64,000 nucleotides of DNA from Verrucomicrobiaceae bacterium (GTDB taxonomy: Bacteria; Verrucomicrobiota; Verrucomicrobiia; Verrucomicrobiales; Verrucomicrobiaceae): the NCBI GenBank assembly GCA_016795485.1, contig JAEUHM010000017.1:1-64000 (forward strand), read 5' to 3'. The position numbers were made by a program, and so were the translations under genes. Below, piece by piece: positions 34,660 to 43,747 of the stretch (its first letter is position 1; every line of letters begins with the position of its first letter). The notes below the pieces were generated by a model. That model saw only the letters and a program-made list of their open reading frames with translations, ran no database searches and was not told the DNA's origin.

Positions 34660-35929
34660 ACCCGCTGGCAAAGTCCTCCGGGCGAGCATCCACCCACTCG
34701 TCGACCACCGGCGGTGGAAACCACGTTCCGCAGTCAATTTCATCGGGAGCGTAGTGCACTGGCCCATCGTGCCGAGCCAAATGTAGCTCCACGAACTCCA
34801 TTCCCGTGCGCTCCGTGGCTGGGATATCCGCAAGCTTCTCGGTCTCAGGCACGCGGATGCCAATCTCCTCTTCAAGTTCACGGATGGCACACGTCGCGTA
34901 AGACTCGCCGACGTCCAAATGCCCTGCTGCTGAGCTATCCCAAACAAGTGGGTGCACGTCTTTGAGGTGGCTGCGTTTTTGCAAATAGATGTCTCCACGC
35001 TTATTGAGCACAAAAATGTGCACAGCGCGGTGTCTTAATCCCTCGGCATGGACTTTCCCGCGAGGCTGCTGACCTATCACCCGGTTGTTTTCATCGACCA
35101 CGTCAAACATCTCCGTCGCCTTTTGCCCAGCGTCCGACTTGTTCTGCCTACCCTCGTAGAATCGCGTGAGTTCCACCCACTGCTGGAGGGATAACTCCTC
35201 GGCTCGGATCGTCAAAGGGACTCCAAGATGGTTCACGAGCGCTTCCCATCCATCAGGAGCATCAGGGAGCAGATTTTTGAGCTGTTTCCGCCGCTGGCTA
35301 AAACCTTGTCTCACTAACCGATCAAACAACGGCCTGTCGTAAACTGGCAGCGATCCTGGCTCGCGCGGAGTGAACTTTACCACTGCTGAGTCAACCTTCG
35401 GACGTGGCTTGAAGACATCCGGCGGCACGATCCGCAGCAGCTTTACATCCCAATGCTGTTGCACGAGCAAACTGAGCCCCCCGTAACCATCATCGCCAAC
35501 ATTAGCGGCCAGACGATCACACACCTCCTTCTGGAGCATGAACACGGCATGGCGAATGGGAGTTGCCGGCGTCAGAACTGCCTTCAGCACTTCACCACCC
35601 ACGGAGTACGGTAGGTTACCAATGATCCGCACATCGCCGAAGCGATAGAATGGCCGCAAATCTAGGCGCGTTGCATCGGCATGCATGACTCTCACACGCG
35701 AGTTGTTGGAGAATCGCTCCACCAATGCCGGCGCAAGCTCATTGTCCTTCTCCACAAGCACAAGATTCTCGCACCGATCCGCCAGATGTGCCGTTAGCGC
35801 TCCTTGACCGGGACCAATTTCGATCACACATGCAGCCGTCTGCGGCTCGATTTGATCCGCGATCCAGCGGGACAGATTCACATCCGTCAGGAAGTTCTGA
35901 CCCAGAGATTTTTTTGGCTGAAAAGACAT
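34616..35929 (-). CDS. rsmA: 16S rRNA dimethyladenosine transferase RsmA fused to a Nudix hydrolase
   Basis: The N-terminal roughly 270 residues are a complete RsmA/KsgA: QPKKSLGQNFLTD, the SAM-binding VIEIGPGQGALT, the catalytic IGNLPYSV, and PRPKVDSAVVKF near the C-terminal lobe. This enzyme dimethylates the two adjacent adenosines in the 3' hairpin of 16S rRNA. After a short linker (NKSDAGQKATEMFDVVDENNRVIG) comes a Nudix domain with the box GHLDVGESYATCAIRELEEEIGI, close to the GX5EX7REUXEEXGU consensus, of the isopentenyl-diphosphate isomerase/YfcD-like type. The frame is continuous through the junction. The start at 35929 (MSFQPKKS) is the family start. It lies 16 bp downstream of argS, likely in one operon. 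Confidence 0.92.
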   Translation of the reverse strand: MSFQPKKSLGQNFLTDVNLSRWIADQIEPQTAACVIEIGPGQGALTAHLADRCENLVLVEKDNELAPALVERFSNNSRVRVMHADATRLDLRPFYRFGDVRIIGNLPYSVGGEVLKAVLTPATPIRHAVFMLQKEVCDRLAANVGDDGYGGLSLLVQQHWDVKLLRIVPPDVFKPRPKVDSAVVKFTPREPGSLPVYDRPLFDRLVRQGFSQRRKQLKNLLPDAPDGWEALVNHLGVPLTIRAEELSLQQWVELTRFYEGRQNKSDAGQKATEMFDVVDENNRVIGQQPRGKVHAEGLRHRAVHIFVLNKRGDIYLQKRSHLKDVHPLVWDSSAAGHLDVGESYATCAIRELEEEIGIRVPETEKLADIPATERTGMEFVELHLARHDGPVHYAPDEIDCGTWFPPPVVDEWVDARPEDFASGFIECWRAWRSASHA

Positions 35930-35945
35930 GGTAGGCCTCCAGCGC

Positions 35946-37697
35946 TCACATCCGCTCCGTTGTGCGGATGCCCAACAATCCAAGACCAGCCTTCAAGACC
36001 TTCCCGGTTGCCTCGCACAACAAAAGACGCGTGTTGCGCACGGTCCCGGTGCTATTCAGCACGTGGCACGCCTCATAGAAGCTGTGGTAGGTGTTGGCCA
36101 ACTCGTAGAGGTAAGCCGCCAGCAAGTTCGGCTTGTGATCCACCAAGACGTCATGCGCTGTTTCGGCAAACTGGGCCAACTTAATCGCCAACGCCTTCTC
36201 TGCTGCCTCTGTCAGCTCGCAGTCGCCCGTTAGCTGCACATTACCATCCAGCTTCCTGAAGATGGCTCGTGTCCGGACATAAGCGTTGATCAAATACGGA
36301 GCCGTATTGCCTTGAAGCGAAAGCATCTTCTCCCAACTGAACTTATAGTCAGTCAGGCGGTTTTGGCTGAGCTCCGCGTATTTCACAGCGCCTCCACCAA
36401 TGGTGCGCGCGATTTCATCCCTCTGCGCATCATCCGGGGCACTCTCCTTCTCGTCCACCGCAGCACGCGCACGCTCCACGGCTTCTTCGATGACCTCCAG
36501 CAGACCCACGGTCTCACCGCTCCGAGTTTTGAACATCTTCCCATCTGGTCCCAGAATGCTTCCGAATGCGATGTGGGTGAACTCCGTGGAGTAACCCATG
36601 CGGCGGGCAGCGGCAAACACCTGCTTGAAATGCAACTGCTGCGGTGAGCCCACCACATACCACACTTCATCCGCCTTCCACTCCTTGACCCGATACTCGA
36701 TGGTCGCCAAATCCGTCGTGGCGTATAGAAAACCGCCATCGGACTTGCGAATGATCGCGGGCGTTGGCTTCCACTGGTCACCCTCCCGGATCAAGAACGG
36801 ATCATCCTCGGGCTTGGATGCACCATCGCTGAAGATCACCACGGCTCCGTCACTCTCCGTGGCGATGCCATCCTTCAGCAAGCGCTCCACCAGCGGCCCC
36901 AAGGCGTCGTTGTAGAAGCTCTCGCCCAGATAGTGATCAAACTGAATGTCCAGCGTGCCATACACCTTCTCCAACTGCTCCAGCGTCAGCCGCACACACT
37001 CTTGCCAGATCGCCGTGTTGTCCGCGTCTCCCTGTTGGAGCTTTACCAGTTCGCCCTTGCAGATCTCCAGCACAGCCGGGTCTGCTTTGGTAGCAGCATT
37101 CACTTCTTTGTAGACACGCACCAGCTCATGAATGGCATCCTGTTTCAGCGCTTCCTGATTCAGCAGCGTCTTCCAGCCGTGGATGATCATTCCGAACTGC
37201 GTACCCCAGTCGCCCACGTGGTTGTCAGTGATCACTTTGTGCCCCACAAACTTCGCCACCCGCGCAAGGCAGTCGCCAATGAAAGTGCTTCGGATATGAC
37301 CCACGTGCATTGGCTTGGCGATGTTCGGCGCGCTGAAGTCCACCACAATCGTCCGTGGCTTGTCCACCGCAGGCACCCCACAGTTATCATCAGCCAAAAT
37401 GGTCTTCACCTTACCTGCGAGAGCCTCAGGCGAGATACGGAAGTTCAGGAAGCCCGGCCCAGCAATGCTCACCTCACTGCACAGATCATCCGCTGCAAAC
37501 GCCCCCTTCACCTGCTCCGCCAGGGCGCGCGGATTCATCTTCATCTGTTTGGCCAGCACCATGGCAGAGTTGCTCTGGTAATCGCCAAAACGCGTATCCG
37601 AGGCCAGTGACACGTCGATACTGAAGCCCTCAGGCAAAGAAACGCCCGCCGCAGCAAAGGCGGCAGTGAGATGATGATGCAATTGTGCGCGGAACAT
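35946..37697 (-). CDS. argS: Arginyl-tRNA synthetase
   Basis: This class I aminoacyl-tRNA synthetase charges tRNA-Arg. It has 583 residues with an N-terminal additional domain (DTRFGDYQSNSAMVLAK), the HIGH-type motif in PNIAKPMHVGHIRSTFIGD near residue 130, the 'FETRSG'-equivalent MFKTRSGETVGLLEVI, and a C-terminal anticodon-binding helical domain (YLYELANTYHSFYEACHV, ending GIRTTERM). It is followed closely by rsmA-Nudix on the same strand, so the two translation genes are probably co-transcribed. Confidence 0.97.
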   Translation of the reverse strand: MFRAQLHHHLTAAFAAAGVSLPEGFSIDVSLASDTRFGDYQSNSAMVLAKQMKMNPRALAEQVKGAFAADDLCSEVSIAGPGFLNFRISPEALAGKVKTILADDNCGVPAVDKPRTIVVDFSAPNIAKPMHVGHIRSTFIGDCLARVAKFVGHKVITDNHVGDWGTQFGMIIHGWKTLLNQEALKQDAIHELVRVYKEVNAATKADPAVLEICKGELVKLQQGDADNTAIWQECVRLTLEQLEKVYGTLDIQFDHYLGESFYNDALGPLVERLLKDGIATESDGAVVIFSDGASKPEDDPFLIREGDQWKPTPAIIRKSDGGFLYATTDLATIEYRVKEWKADEVWYVVGSPQQLHFKQVFAAARRMGYSTEFTHIAFGSILGPDGKMFKTRSGETVGLLEVIEEAVERARAAVDEKESAPDDAQRDEIARTIGGGAVKYAELSQNRLTDYKFSWEKMLSLQGNTAPYLINAYVRTRAIFRKLDGNVQLTGDCELTEAAEKALAIKLAQFAETAHDVLVDHKPNLLAAYLYELANTYHSFYEACHVLNSTGTVRNTRLLLCEATGKVLKAGLGLLGIRTTERM

Positions 37698-37844
37698 GAA
37701 AGGACGGCGACATTAGGCCAGCCGGAGCATTTTCCAACGCCATTCTGCATCTTGCGCCATGCCTTGTTACACAGAACCGTTGTCTTTCTACCAAAGTAAA
37801 CTCGTCTTGTGCTCGCTGCGGCCATCCATCACACTCAGCGCATC

Positions 37845-39035
37845 ATGAACCACCTTCTCCCGTTGGTTTTTCTGCTCTCGGCCATTTCTCAGGCAATGGC
37901 TGCTCTCCCAGATCGTCCGCTTCAGAGCATTCTGGATCAAGCAGACATGCTCACACCACCAGAGGAGCAAGTCATCAGTGAAAAGCTCCGCCAGTGGCGT
38001 GCTAAGAAAGGCATCGAAGCATTCGTCGTCACCATTCGCTCCCGCTCCAGCATCGGTGAAAACGGTGGAACTTGGGAATCATTCGCCACCAAGCTCTTCA
38101 ATCGCTGGGGCATTGGCACGGACAGTCGAAACGACGGCGTGCTCTTCCTCATGTCCAAAGAAGAACGCAAGATCCGCATCGAAGTCGGCTCAGGCTTCGG
38201 TCGTCGCCACGACCCCTCACTCAAACGCATCATTGATGAGCAGATGACCCCCGCCTTCCGAGCCGGTCGCTTCGGCGGAGGAGTCATTGCCGCCATCGAC
38301 TCCACCATCGAGCGCCTCTCTGGTCCAGTCGGCACCTCCACCACACTGCCACCTGAGGCCCCTACGCCTCAGCAGCCGCTACCCGTCACCTCTCAAACAA
38401 AGCAATCGACTCCCAACACCCAATCCATCAAGCCCAAGCCAAGCGCATCCAAGCCAAAGCCATCCTCTTCGCCCATCAACCGTCCCGCCGTGCGTCCAGA
38501 CGAGCCAGGCACCGACCCTACCTCCGTAGCCGCACTCACAGGCGGACTTGGTCTCGGCGGCTGGGGATTAAGGCACTATCTACGCCGCAGACGAAAAAAG
38601 TGCAGCCGCTGCGGCACCATGACCGAGCTCCTGGACGAAAATGCAGACGACATCCACCTCGACGACGGACGCAAACTCGAGGAAGCCATGGGCAGTGTCG
38701 ACTACGATGTGCGCAAGTGCCCCGCATGTCGCCTTGTCGACGTTGTTCCCTATCGCACTTGGTTCACCACCACCGAGGACTGCCCCTCCTGCCACTATCG
38801 TACAGTCCGCCGCACCTCACGCATCCTTGTGTATGCCGATTACAATCAATCAGGCCGCAAACTCATTGTGCGCGACTGCAAAAAGTGTGGGCATCACTCC
38901 GAACAAACCGTCATCATCCCCAGGCGCGAACATTCATCTACATCCGGCAGTAGCAGCTTCGGCTTATCAGGCGGCAGCTCAGGCGGCAGCTCAGGAGGCA
39001 GTTCGTCCGGCGGGGGAGCTAGCGGTGGATGGTAA
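37845..39035 (+). CDS. TPM-domain protein with zinc-ribbon and Gly/Ser-rich tail
   Basis: This protein of about 396 residues has a signal peptide (MNHLLPLVFLLSAISQAMA) and a TPM domain (about residues 30-150: DQADMLTPPEEQVISEKLRQW, DGVLFLMSKEERKIRIEVGSGFG). A Pro/Ser/Lys-rich linker, a short hydrophobic stretch (AALTGGLGLGGWGLRHYL) and a four-CxxC region follow: CSRC, CPAC, CPSC, CKKC. It ends in a Gly/Ser tail finishing GGGASGGW. TPM proteins (YgcG, Psb32-like) commonly end this way and act at membranes; some are phosphatases. The zinc-ribbon insertion between TPM and tail is notable, and the next gene is a partial copy of this C-terminal half. Confidence 0.88.
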   Translation: MNHLLPLVFLLSAISQAMAALPDRPLQSILDQADMLTPPEEQVISEKLRQWRAKKGIEAFVVTIRSRSSIGENGGTWESFATKLFNRWGIGTDSRNDGVLFLMSKEERKIRIEVGSGFGRRHDPSLKRIIDEQMTPAFRAGRFGGGVIAAIDSTIERLSGPVGTSTTLPPEAPTPQQPLPVTSQTKQSTPNTQSIKPKPSASKPKPSSSPINRPAVRPDEPGTDPTSVAALTGGLGLGGWGLRHYLRRRRKKCSRCGTMTELLDENADDIHLDDGRKLEEAMGSVDYDVRKCPACRLVDVVPYRTWFTTTEDCPSCHYRTVRRTSRILVYADYNQSGRKLIVRDCKKCGHHSEQTVIIPRREHSSTSGSSSFGLSGGSSGGSSGGSSSGGGASGGW

Positions 39036-39056
39036 CCCTGCAGCACACTTTTACTC

Positions 39057-39628
39057 ATGACCAGCGGCATACTACTCACACTCCTAGCCGTGCCACTCTT
39101 GGTGTGGATCGTCATCCGCCGCCGGGTACCAAGATGCAGCCACTGCCAGCACATCGTGGAATGCATTCCATCCGCAGAGGCCTCCCCAGGCTAACAGACA
39201 GCCAGCGCACCGAGATTGCCATCGGCTCAGTCAACCACACCCTCTATCAGTGCCCCAACTGCTGCATGACCAAGCTCCTCAGCAGAAGGAAATGGTTCAC
39301 CCGCTTCACCCCCTGCCCCAAATGTCACTCTCACGCAGTCATGAAGAGCGAGAGACAAGTCGCCGCACCTACCGAGATACACAGCGGAAAAGCCATCGCG
39401 TCATGGACCTGCGCCCATTGTCACGACGTTCGGCAGGCGCACATCGTCATCCCCGCCCTCGTAACCTCAGCAGTCACCGCATCCTCCTTCTCCTCATTCC
39501 CAGACACCTCCTGGAACCCACCCAGCCACACCTCTTTTGATGGCGGGGCCTCGTCATTCGATAGCGGCAGTTCCTCCTCCGCTTCTAGCAGCGACTCAGG
39601 GGGAGGAGGAGCAAGCGGCAGTTGGTAA
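39057..39628 (+). pseudogene. Truncated paralogue of the TPM protein C-terminal half, frameshifted
   Basis: The ATG at 39057, 21 bp after the TPM gene, opens a frame MTSGILLTLLAVPLLVWIV (one TM) followed by RCSHCQHIVEC, and it stops at 39192-39194. The remaining homologous sequence is in the frame starting at 39182: RLTDSQRTEIAIGSVNHTL, CPNC, CPKC, CAHC and a Ser/Gly tail ending GGGASGSW. Adding one C to the CCCC run at 39184-39187 joins the two parts and gives exactly 39 residues from the first Cys to the second CxxC, as in the neighbouring TPM protein. The TPM domain itself is absent. It is either a true one-base deletion or a sequencing error in a homopolymer. Confidence 0.8.
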
Positions 39629-39656
39629 CAAGTGAGAGGAATCTAGAACCTCGGGA

Positions 39657-40153
39657 TCAACTCACCGAATAGAGCCCCCACCAATTGACACGACGCTCAT
39701 TACTAGCCTGAGGTGCGACTTCGGTGATCCGACCATCAGAATAAAGTCGGTACTCCATTAAATTGTGACCAACCACACTAACCCAAGGTTGCATCCAGCG
39801 GAAGGCCATCCCCGGCTCTCTCGAAAAAATCGTCACTCCCCAAGCACGTCCATCCAGAGCCTCCTGAATCTCAGGACGTGCACGAAGCAAAGACTTCGCG
39901 TCACCTGGCCATAGCCCACCGCTCGCATCCAACTCGTCCATCAACACCCTATGCGCAACGGATAGCGCCGTGACCACGCGCTGCCCTTCCCGCTGTTACG
40001 CTGAGCGTTCATAGAGGGTTTGTGCCAAACTAGCCCCGCAAGAACGCCGCAAGCAATCACGACCATCCAGGTCAACAATGACACAGTATTTAACAGCGCC
40101 TTTGCGGCGCTACCTCCAGAATTGTTGATTACCTGCCTAAAGGTAACCTCCAA
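39657..40153 (-). CDS. Small hypothetical membrane protein, apparently in two overlapping frames
   Basis: One frame (from TTG 40153 to a stop at 39941) encodes a leader and a TM (LLTWMVVIACGVLAGLVW) ending shortly after MNAQRNSGKG. A second frame (to 39657) encodes QRVVTALSVAHRVLMDELDASGG and a globular part ending NWWGLYSVS, with only a GTG start at 39977. Adding one G to the GGG run (minus strand, 39984-39986) would join them into about 166 residues. This could be one frameshifted gene or two coupled genes. No family was recognised. It begins 7 bp after the FG-GAP gene on the same strand, so it is likely in that transcript. Confidence 0.45.
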
Positions 40154-40160
40154 ACTCAGT

Positions 40161-42803
40161 TCATCGCTCCGCTTCCAGTCTCACCAATTGATGATAGCCA
40201 TCACTGTAACCGATGACCAATGCGACTTGGCCGGAGCTATTGATGATGTGAGATGCGCCCTTACCACCAGCACCAGTCGTGTCAGCAAGCGTCGCCGGTA
40301 TAGAGATACTGGCCACCTTAGCAGCACCACCTGCATCATCTCGCACCCACTGGCCTTTGCGCAGTTTGAGGAATGGACGCTCTGCGCCACGACCTATGAA
40401 CAGCGCCTGATTGGAATCTGCAGTGCAACTCGTCAGTGATACCAATATTACATACCAGCCATTCACTGGGTCAGCATCCAGCGTCTGGAATGCTCCTATC
40501 CGTGCCCCATCCGTAGTCCCGATCTTGTCACCCTCCGTAAGCACCCGGTTAGATGCTAGTCCGCTTCCCACCGCACTAAACGAGTGCACGAAAAGGGAAA
40601 CGTCGTTCGCTGCGGTGAACCCACCTCCACTACTCTGTGCCAAGACCATGACTGCGAGGTCTCCTGAAGGTTGGTATCTCAGCAGTCGGGCGTCTTGGAG
40701 AAAGAGTTGGGCCGTAGAAGATGCCGCCCGCTGGAACCAGAGACCCTCATGGCGAGAAAGGCCGTCCGTCGACACCGCTCGGAAGGCTACGTTCCCAACC
40801 AAGTCTACCGTTTCTCCTAGAAAGGCCGACCAATTTCGGTTCGGCAGTGAGGCGATACCACCCTTGCGATGCAAAATCCTAATTGCACGGTTTGCCTCCT
40901 CCTTGAACAATGCTTGATCACCAGATGTAACAGTCAAGAGTGGCACCGAGAACACAAGACTACTCCCTGGCAGCGCCAGCCTTCCGCTAAATTGCCCTAG
41001 AGTTACCGTTCCCAATCCGGAAACAACGTTAGAGCCTTCCCAGAAAAAGCTTTCAATCTCACCATTCTTATCTAGCAAGGCAATTGCTGAGTCCTTGCTG
41101 GCAGTGACGTCGGCTATGCCTTTCTTCAATGACATGCCCACTCCCAGAATATCACTTGTGTGTGAAGACTGTTGAATCTCCCTGAATCCAGAAAGAACTG
41201 GGGCGATGCCCACTGATGACGGGAGATTTGTTCCCTCTCGCAAAACAATCTCAGCCGGACCGCCGCGAAACTTTGCCAATATATGATCGTTGCCAGAAGC
41301 TATCCCTGGGCCACTTAGTGTGCTCAGCAAAAGCTCCGTCCCATCCCCGTCTGCGGAGGGCGTCAGAGACTGGTTCAAAAAAAGTTGAAGAGGTTTGCCG
41401 AAAAATGGTGCGCTGCCGCCATTAGCCACCTGTCCAGTCAGCCCTATGACCTCGGAAGAGACTTGGGCTCCCATAACGCTGCCATTTTTGGAATCGGTGC
41501 CTTTGGTGCTGTGAATCCAGCCGAGATTACCGTTTTGCTTGATTCCAACCCTCTGAAAATTAGAAATCAAGAGCCTAGGATTGCTACCAACGATGTCTCC
41601 GGCGGCCGCATGCTCAGCCCATGGAAGGCGCCCCATCAGCGGCGATACCAGCCATACGGCGCCTGAATCCATAGCTACCAAATCAGCGGAGGGCTCAGCG
41701 AGAGCCCCAACCGTGCCAAACAACGCCACAGGACCTTCGTAGTTACGAGTCGCTCCAGACTCTAGCGTTGCGGTGATGCTGTTTGCGTGCAGATCTATCA
41801 TGTAAGCATCTCCAGATGCAGCGCCCCCCACCAGCGCTAGGTTGCCTGACGCCGCCACATTGCGGCCAAAGCCCGACTGGCCGTCGGGGCTCTCCACTCT
41901 AACAAGCGAATTTACCATTCCAGCAGGCAGGTTTGCTGAAAGAAGATTCTGCATGTAAATGGCACCTGCTCCCGCCCCCGATTCCGAGGGCGCTCCTATG
42001 ACCACCGTACTGTGGCTTATGGCGACGCTTTTTCCAAAATGCATGCCCACTGAAGGCGAGGAGGCTTCTATCACCTCAAGGAGCCAGTGATTCTCCAAAC
42101 GGTAGACAAAAACACCGCCTTCCGCAGACCCATCTTCTGGCGCGCTGATGATGGCTACGCCACTAGCGGCGGCCACAGCTTCACCAAACCGCCCGCCTGC
42201 CGCAGATGGTGCATTGATGGATCCCCGCGGCAGGTAATCGCTCAGCTGAAACGTGAGCACTATGCCGTAGTTCGCTCCATTTGGATAGGCTGGTGCACCC
42301 ACAATCACGGTATTATTGTCAATCGCCACTGCTGAGCCCATCTCGCAGACTCCCGTAAGCGATACTATCGGGACAAGGCTGGCCAGTTGCTTGCCATTAT
42401 CAGGGTTAAACACATACGCGGCCCCCGTCCTGCCATTCCGTCCCGGTGCGCCGATCACTAACCGGTCTCCGCAGATCGCAACTGCCTGACCGAAGCGGTC
42501 ACCCGCAAGCCCACCTGTAAGGACAATCCGCCGAATAAGAACCCCAGTGGAGGGGTGGTGCAAGTAGACAGCGCCAGCATCACTAGCTTGTGTGTCATCT
42601 TCAGGCACACCGACAACAAGATACTTATTGGAGAGCGCCAGTGCTGCGCCAAAGTGGTAGTTGGCGACACTGCTTGCTCCCGAAGGAACCGCAGGCACTA
42701 CCCTCGGAGGTGTCGCCTCCAACGGTATCGCCGACAACATGCTCAGTGCGGTTGCCAAGTAGCAACAAGTTTTGCCCGACTTAACAAAGTATGAATGATT
42801 CAT
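40161..42803 (-). CDS. Secreted FG-GAP/beta-propeller repeat protein
   Basis: This 880-residue protein has a signal-like N-terminus (CCYLATALSMLSAIPLEA). The first half has about seven propeller-type repeats. Each combines a 'FG.AVA...' strand with a 'VIGAP' strand: YHFGAALALSNKYLVVGVPEDD, DRFGQAVAICGDRLVIGAPGRNG, GRFGEAVAAASGVAIISAPEDG, MHFGKSVAISHSTVVIGAPSES. This resembles integrin-alpha FG-GAP blades. The second half has a different beta-rich repeat (GSAPFFGKPLQLFLNQSL and others) and ends 'GYSDGYHQLVRLEAER'. A paralogue of almost equal length lies at 53847-56480. An extracellular, possibly calcium-binding or adhesive role is inferred. Confidence 0.85.
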   Translation of the reverse strand: MNHSYFVKSGKTCCYLATALSMLSAIPLEATPPRVVPAVPSGASSVANYHFGAALALSNKYLVVGVPEDDTQASDAGAVYLHHPSTGVLIRRIVLTGGLAGDRFGQAVAICGDRLVIGAPGRNGRTGAAYVFNPDNGKQLASLVPIVSLTGVCEMGSAVAIDNNTVIVGAPAYPNGANYGIVLTFQLSDYLPRGSINAPSAAGGRFGEAVAAASGVAIISAPEDGSAEGGVFVYRLENHWLLEVIEASSPSVGMHFGKSVAISHSTVVIGAPSESGAGAGAIYMQNLLSANLPAGMVNSLVRVESPDGQSGFGRNVAASGNLALVGGAASGDAYMIDLHANSITATLESGATRNYEGPVALFGTVGALAEPSADLVAMDSGAVWLVSPLMGRLPWAEHAAAGDIVGSNPRLLISNFQRVGIKQNGNLGWIHSTKGTDSKNGSVMGAQVSSEVIGLTGQVANGGSAPFFGKPLQLFLNQSLTPSADGDGTELLLSTLSGPGIASGNDHILAKFRGGPAEIVLREGTNLPSSVGIAPVLSGFREIQQSSHTSDILGVGMSLKKGIADVTASKDSAIALLDKNGEIESFFWEGSNVVSGLGTVTLGQFSGRLALPGSSLVFSVPLLTVTSGDQALFKEEANRAIRILHRKGGIASLPNRNWSAFLGETVDLVGNVAFRAVSTDGLSRHEGLWFQRAASSTAQLFLQDARLLRYQPSGDLAVMVLAQSSGGGFTAANDVSLFVHSFSAVGSGLASNRVLTEGDKIGTTDGARIGAFQTLDADPVNGWYVILVSLTSCTADSNQALFIGRGAERPFLKLRKGQWVRDDAGGAAKVASISIPATLADTTGAGGKGASHIINSSGQVALVIGYSDGYHQLVRLEAER

Positions 42804-43747
42804 AGGCTCGAGGTTGCTAACAAGGACTGTATCGTCCGTACTAAACCTTCATTGGCAACACCCAATATCTACTCCTAATCAACGGAAAAGCCACATGTTA
42901 CCAGGTGATTACTTCCATTCAAACACCCGAGTCGATGGTGATGCATGCCATAGCTTCTCGAGCAGGAATCTGCGATATGCTACGCACGAAGAATAGTATG
43001 CAGTTAACAGATGGCCAAGCAAGCAGGACCATTGATCCCAGCACTGCGACCACGACACCCATAACAAAATTGTCAGACTTACTTTGGCGGAAAGCGTCGA
43101 TCAGAGTTAAACAACAAGCCCCCAACCCAGCCCAGTGACAGAGTCTCCCAAAACCAAAGGAACAACGGCCTGCGATCCTAGCTTAACGGATTAACCAAGA
43201 TTCGAGCGACTTCCGCAAGCGAAGCACCGCCATGAATGAGTCGATCCGTCAGGTCTCATCTTTGCCATTGAATCGAAAACCATGAAGGTAGGAGAATAAG
43301 AAACTCGTTCTACCGCCATCTTATCTCGTTTTTCTTTGTTAGTCTTGCATAGACCGGAATCGTATCGTGGAAAGCGAGACAGCGGTGTCTGCTGGAGTGG
43401 AGTTTGGGTTTAGGCCGGTGACTAGAAGCCTGTCGCATGAAAAACCCTCCCGAGACTCCAAAATCCTTTCCTGGAGACCAAGAAACCGTCCCAAAGCAAG
43501 CCCTCCTCCGGGCTCAAAACCACCTTCGCTCCATGATGGATGCCAACTGCGTTTCTATGAAATGGCTCCATCTATGAGTGACAACACCGCCAAGTGGAAG
43601 AGTGAATCCTTCACTCTGACCGCCTCAGAACTCTTCTAACGACATGACCCCAAACCGTCGGGGAAGCTCAAAGGACATCGCAACCCAATGCACAATCTGA
43701 GCATCCACTGTCAGTTCCTGGCAGCCGAGATCGTTGTTCGAGAAGTC
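42804..43747. other. Long intergenic stretch with only weak small ORFs
   Basis: About 0.94 kb lacks a convincing gene. On the minus strand 42919-43125 can encode 68 residues with one hydrophobic segment (VMGVVVAVLGSMVLLAWP) but only a TTG start. On the plus strand 43437-43577 could encode a 46-residue peptide (MKNPPETPKSFPGDQETVPK and on), and its stop overlaps a 21-codon frame at 43574-43639 (ATGA). None has a clear ribosome-binding site or known family. These may be gene remnants. The change to the GC-richer block downstream begins near the end of this stretch. Confidence 0.35.

Noticed and set aside
42919-43125. 68-codon minus-strand open frame with one hydrophobic segment
   Set aside because: It has only a TTG start, no ribosome-binding site and no known family, so it is mentioned only within the intergenic entry.
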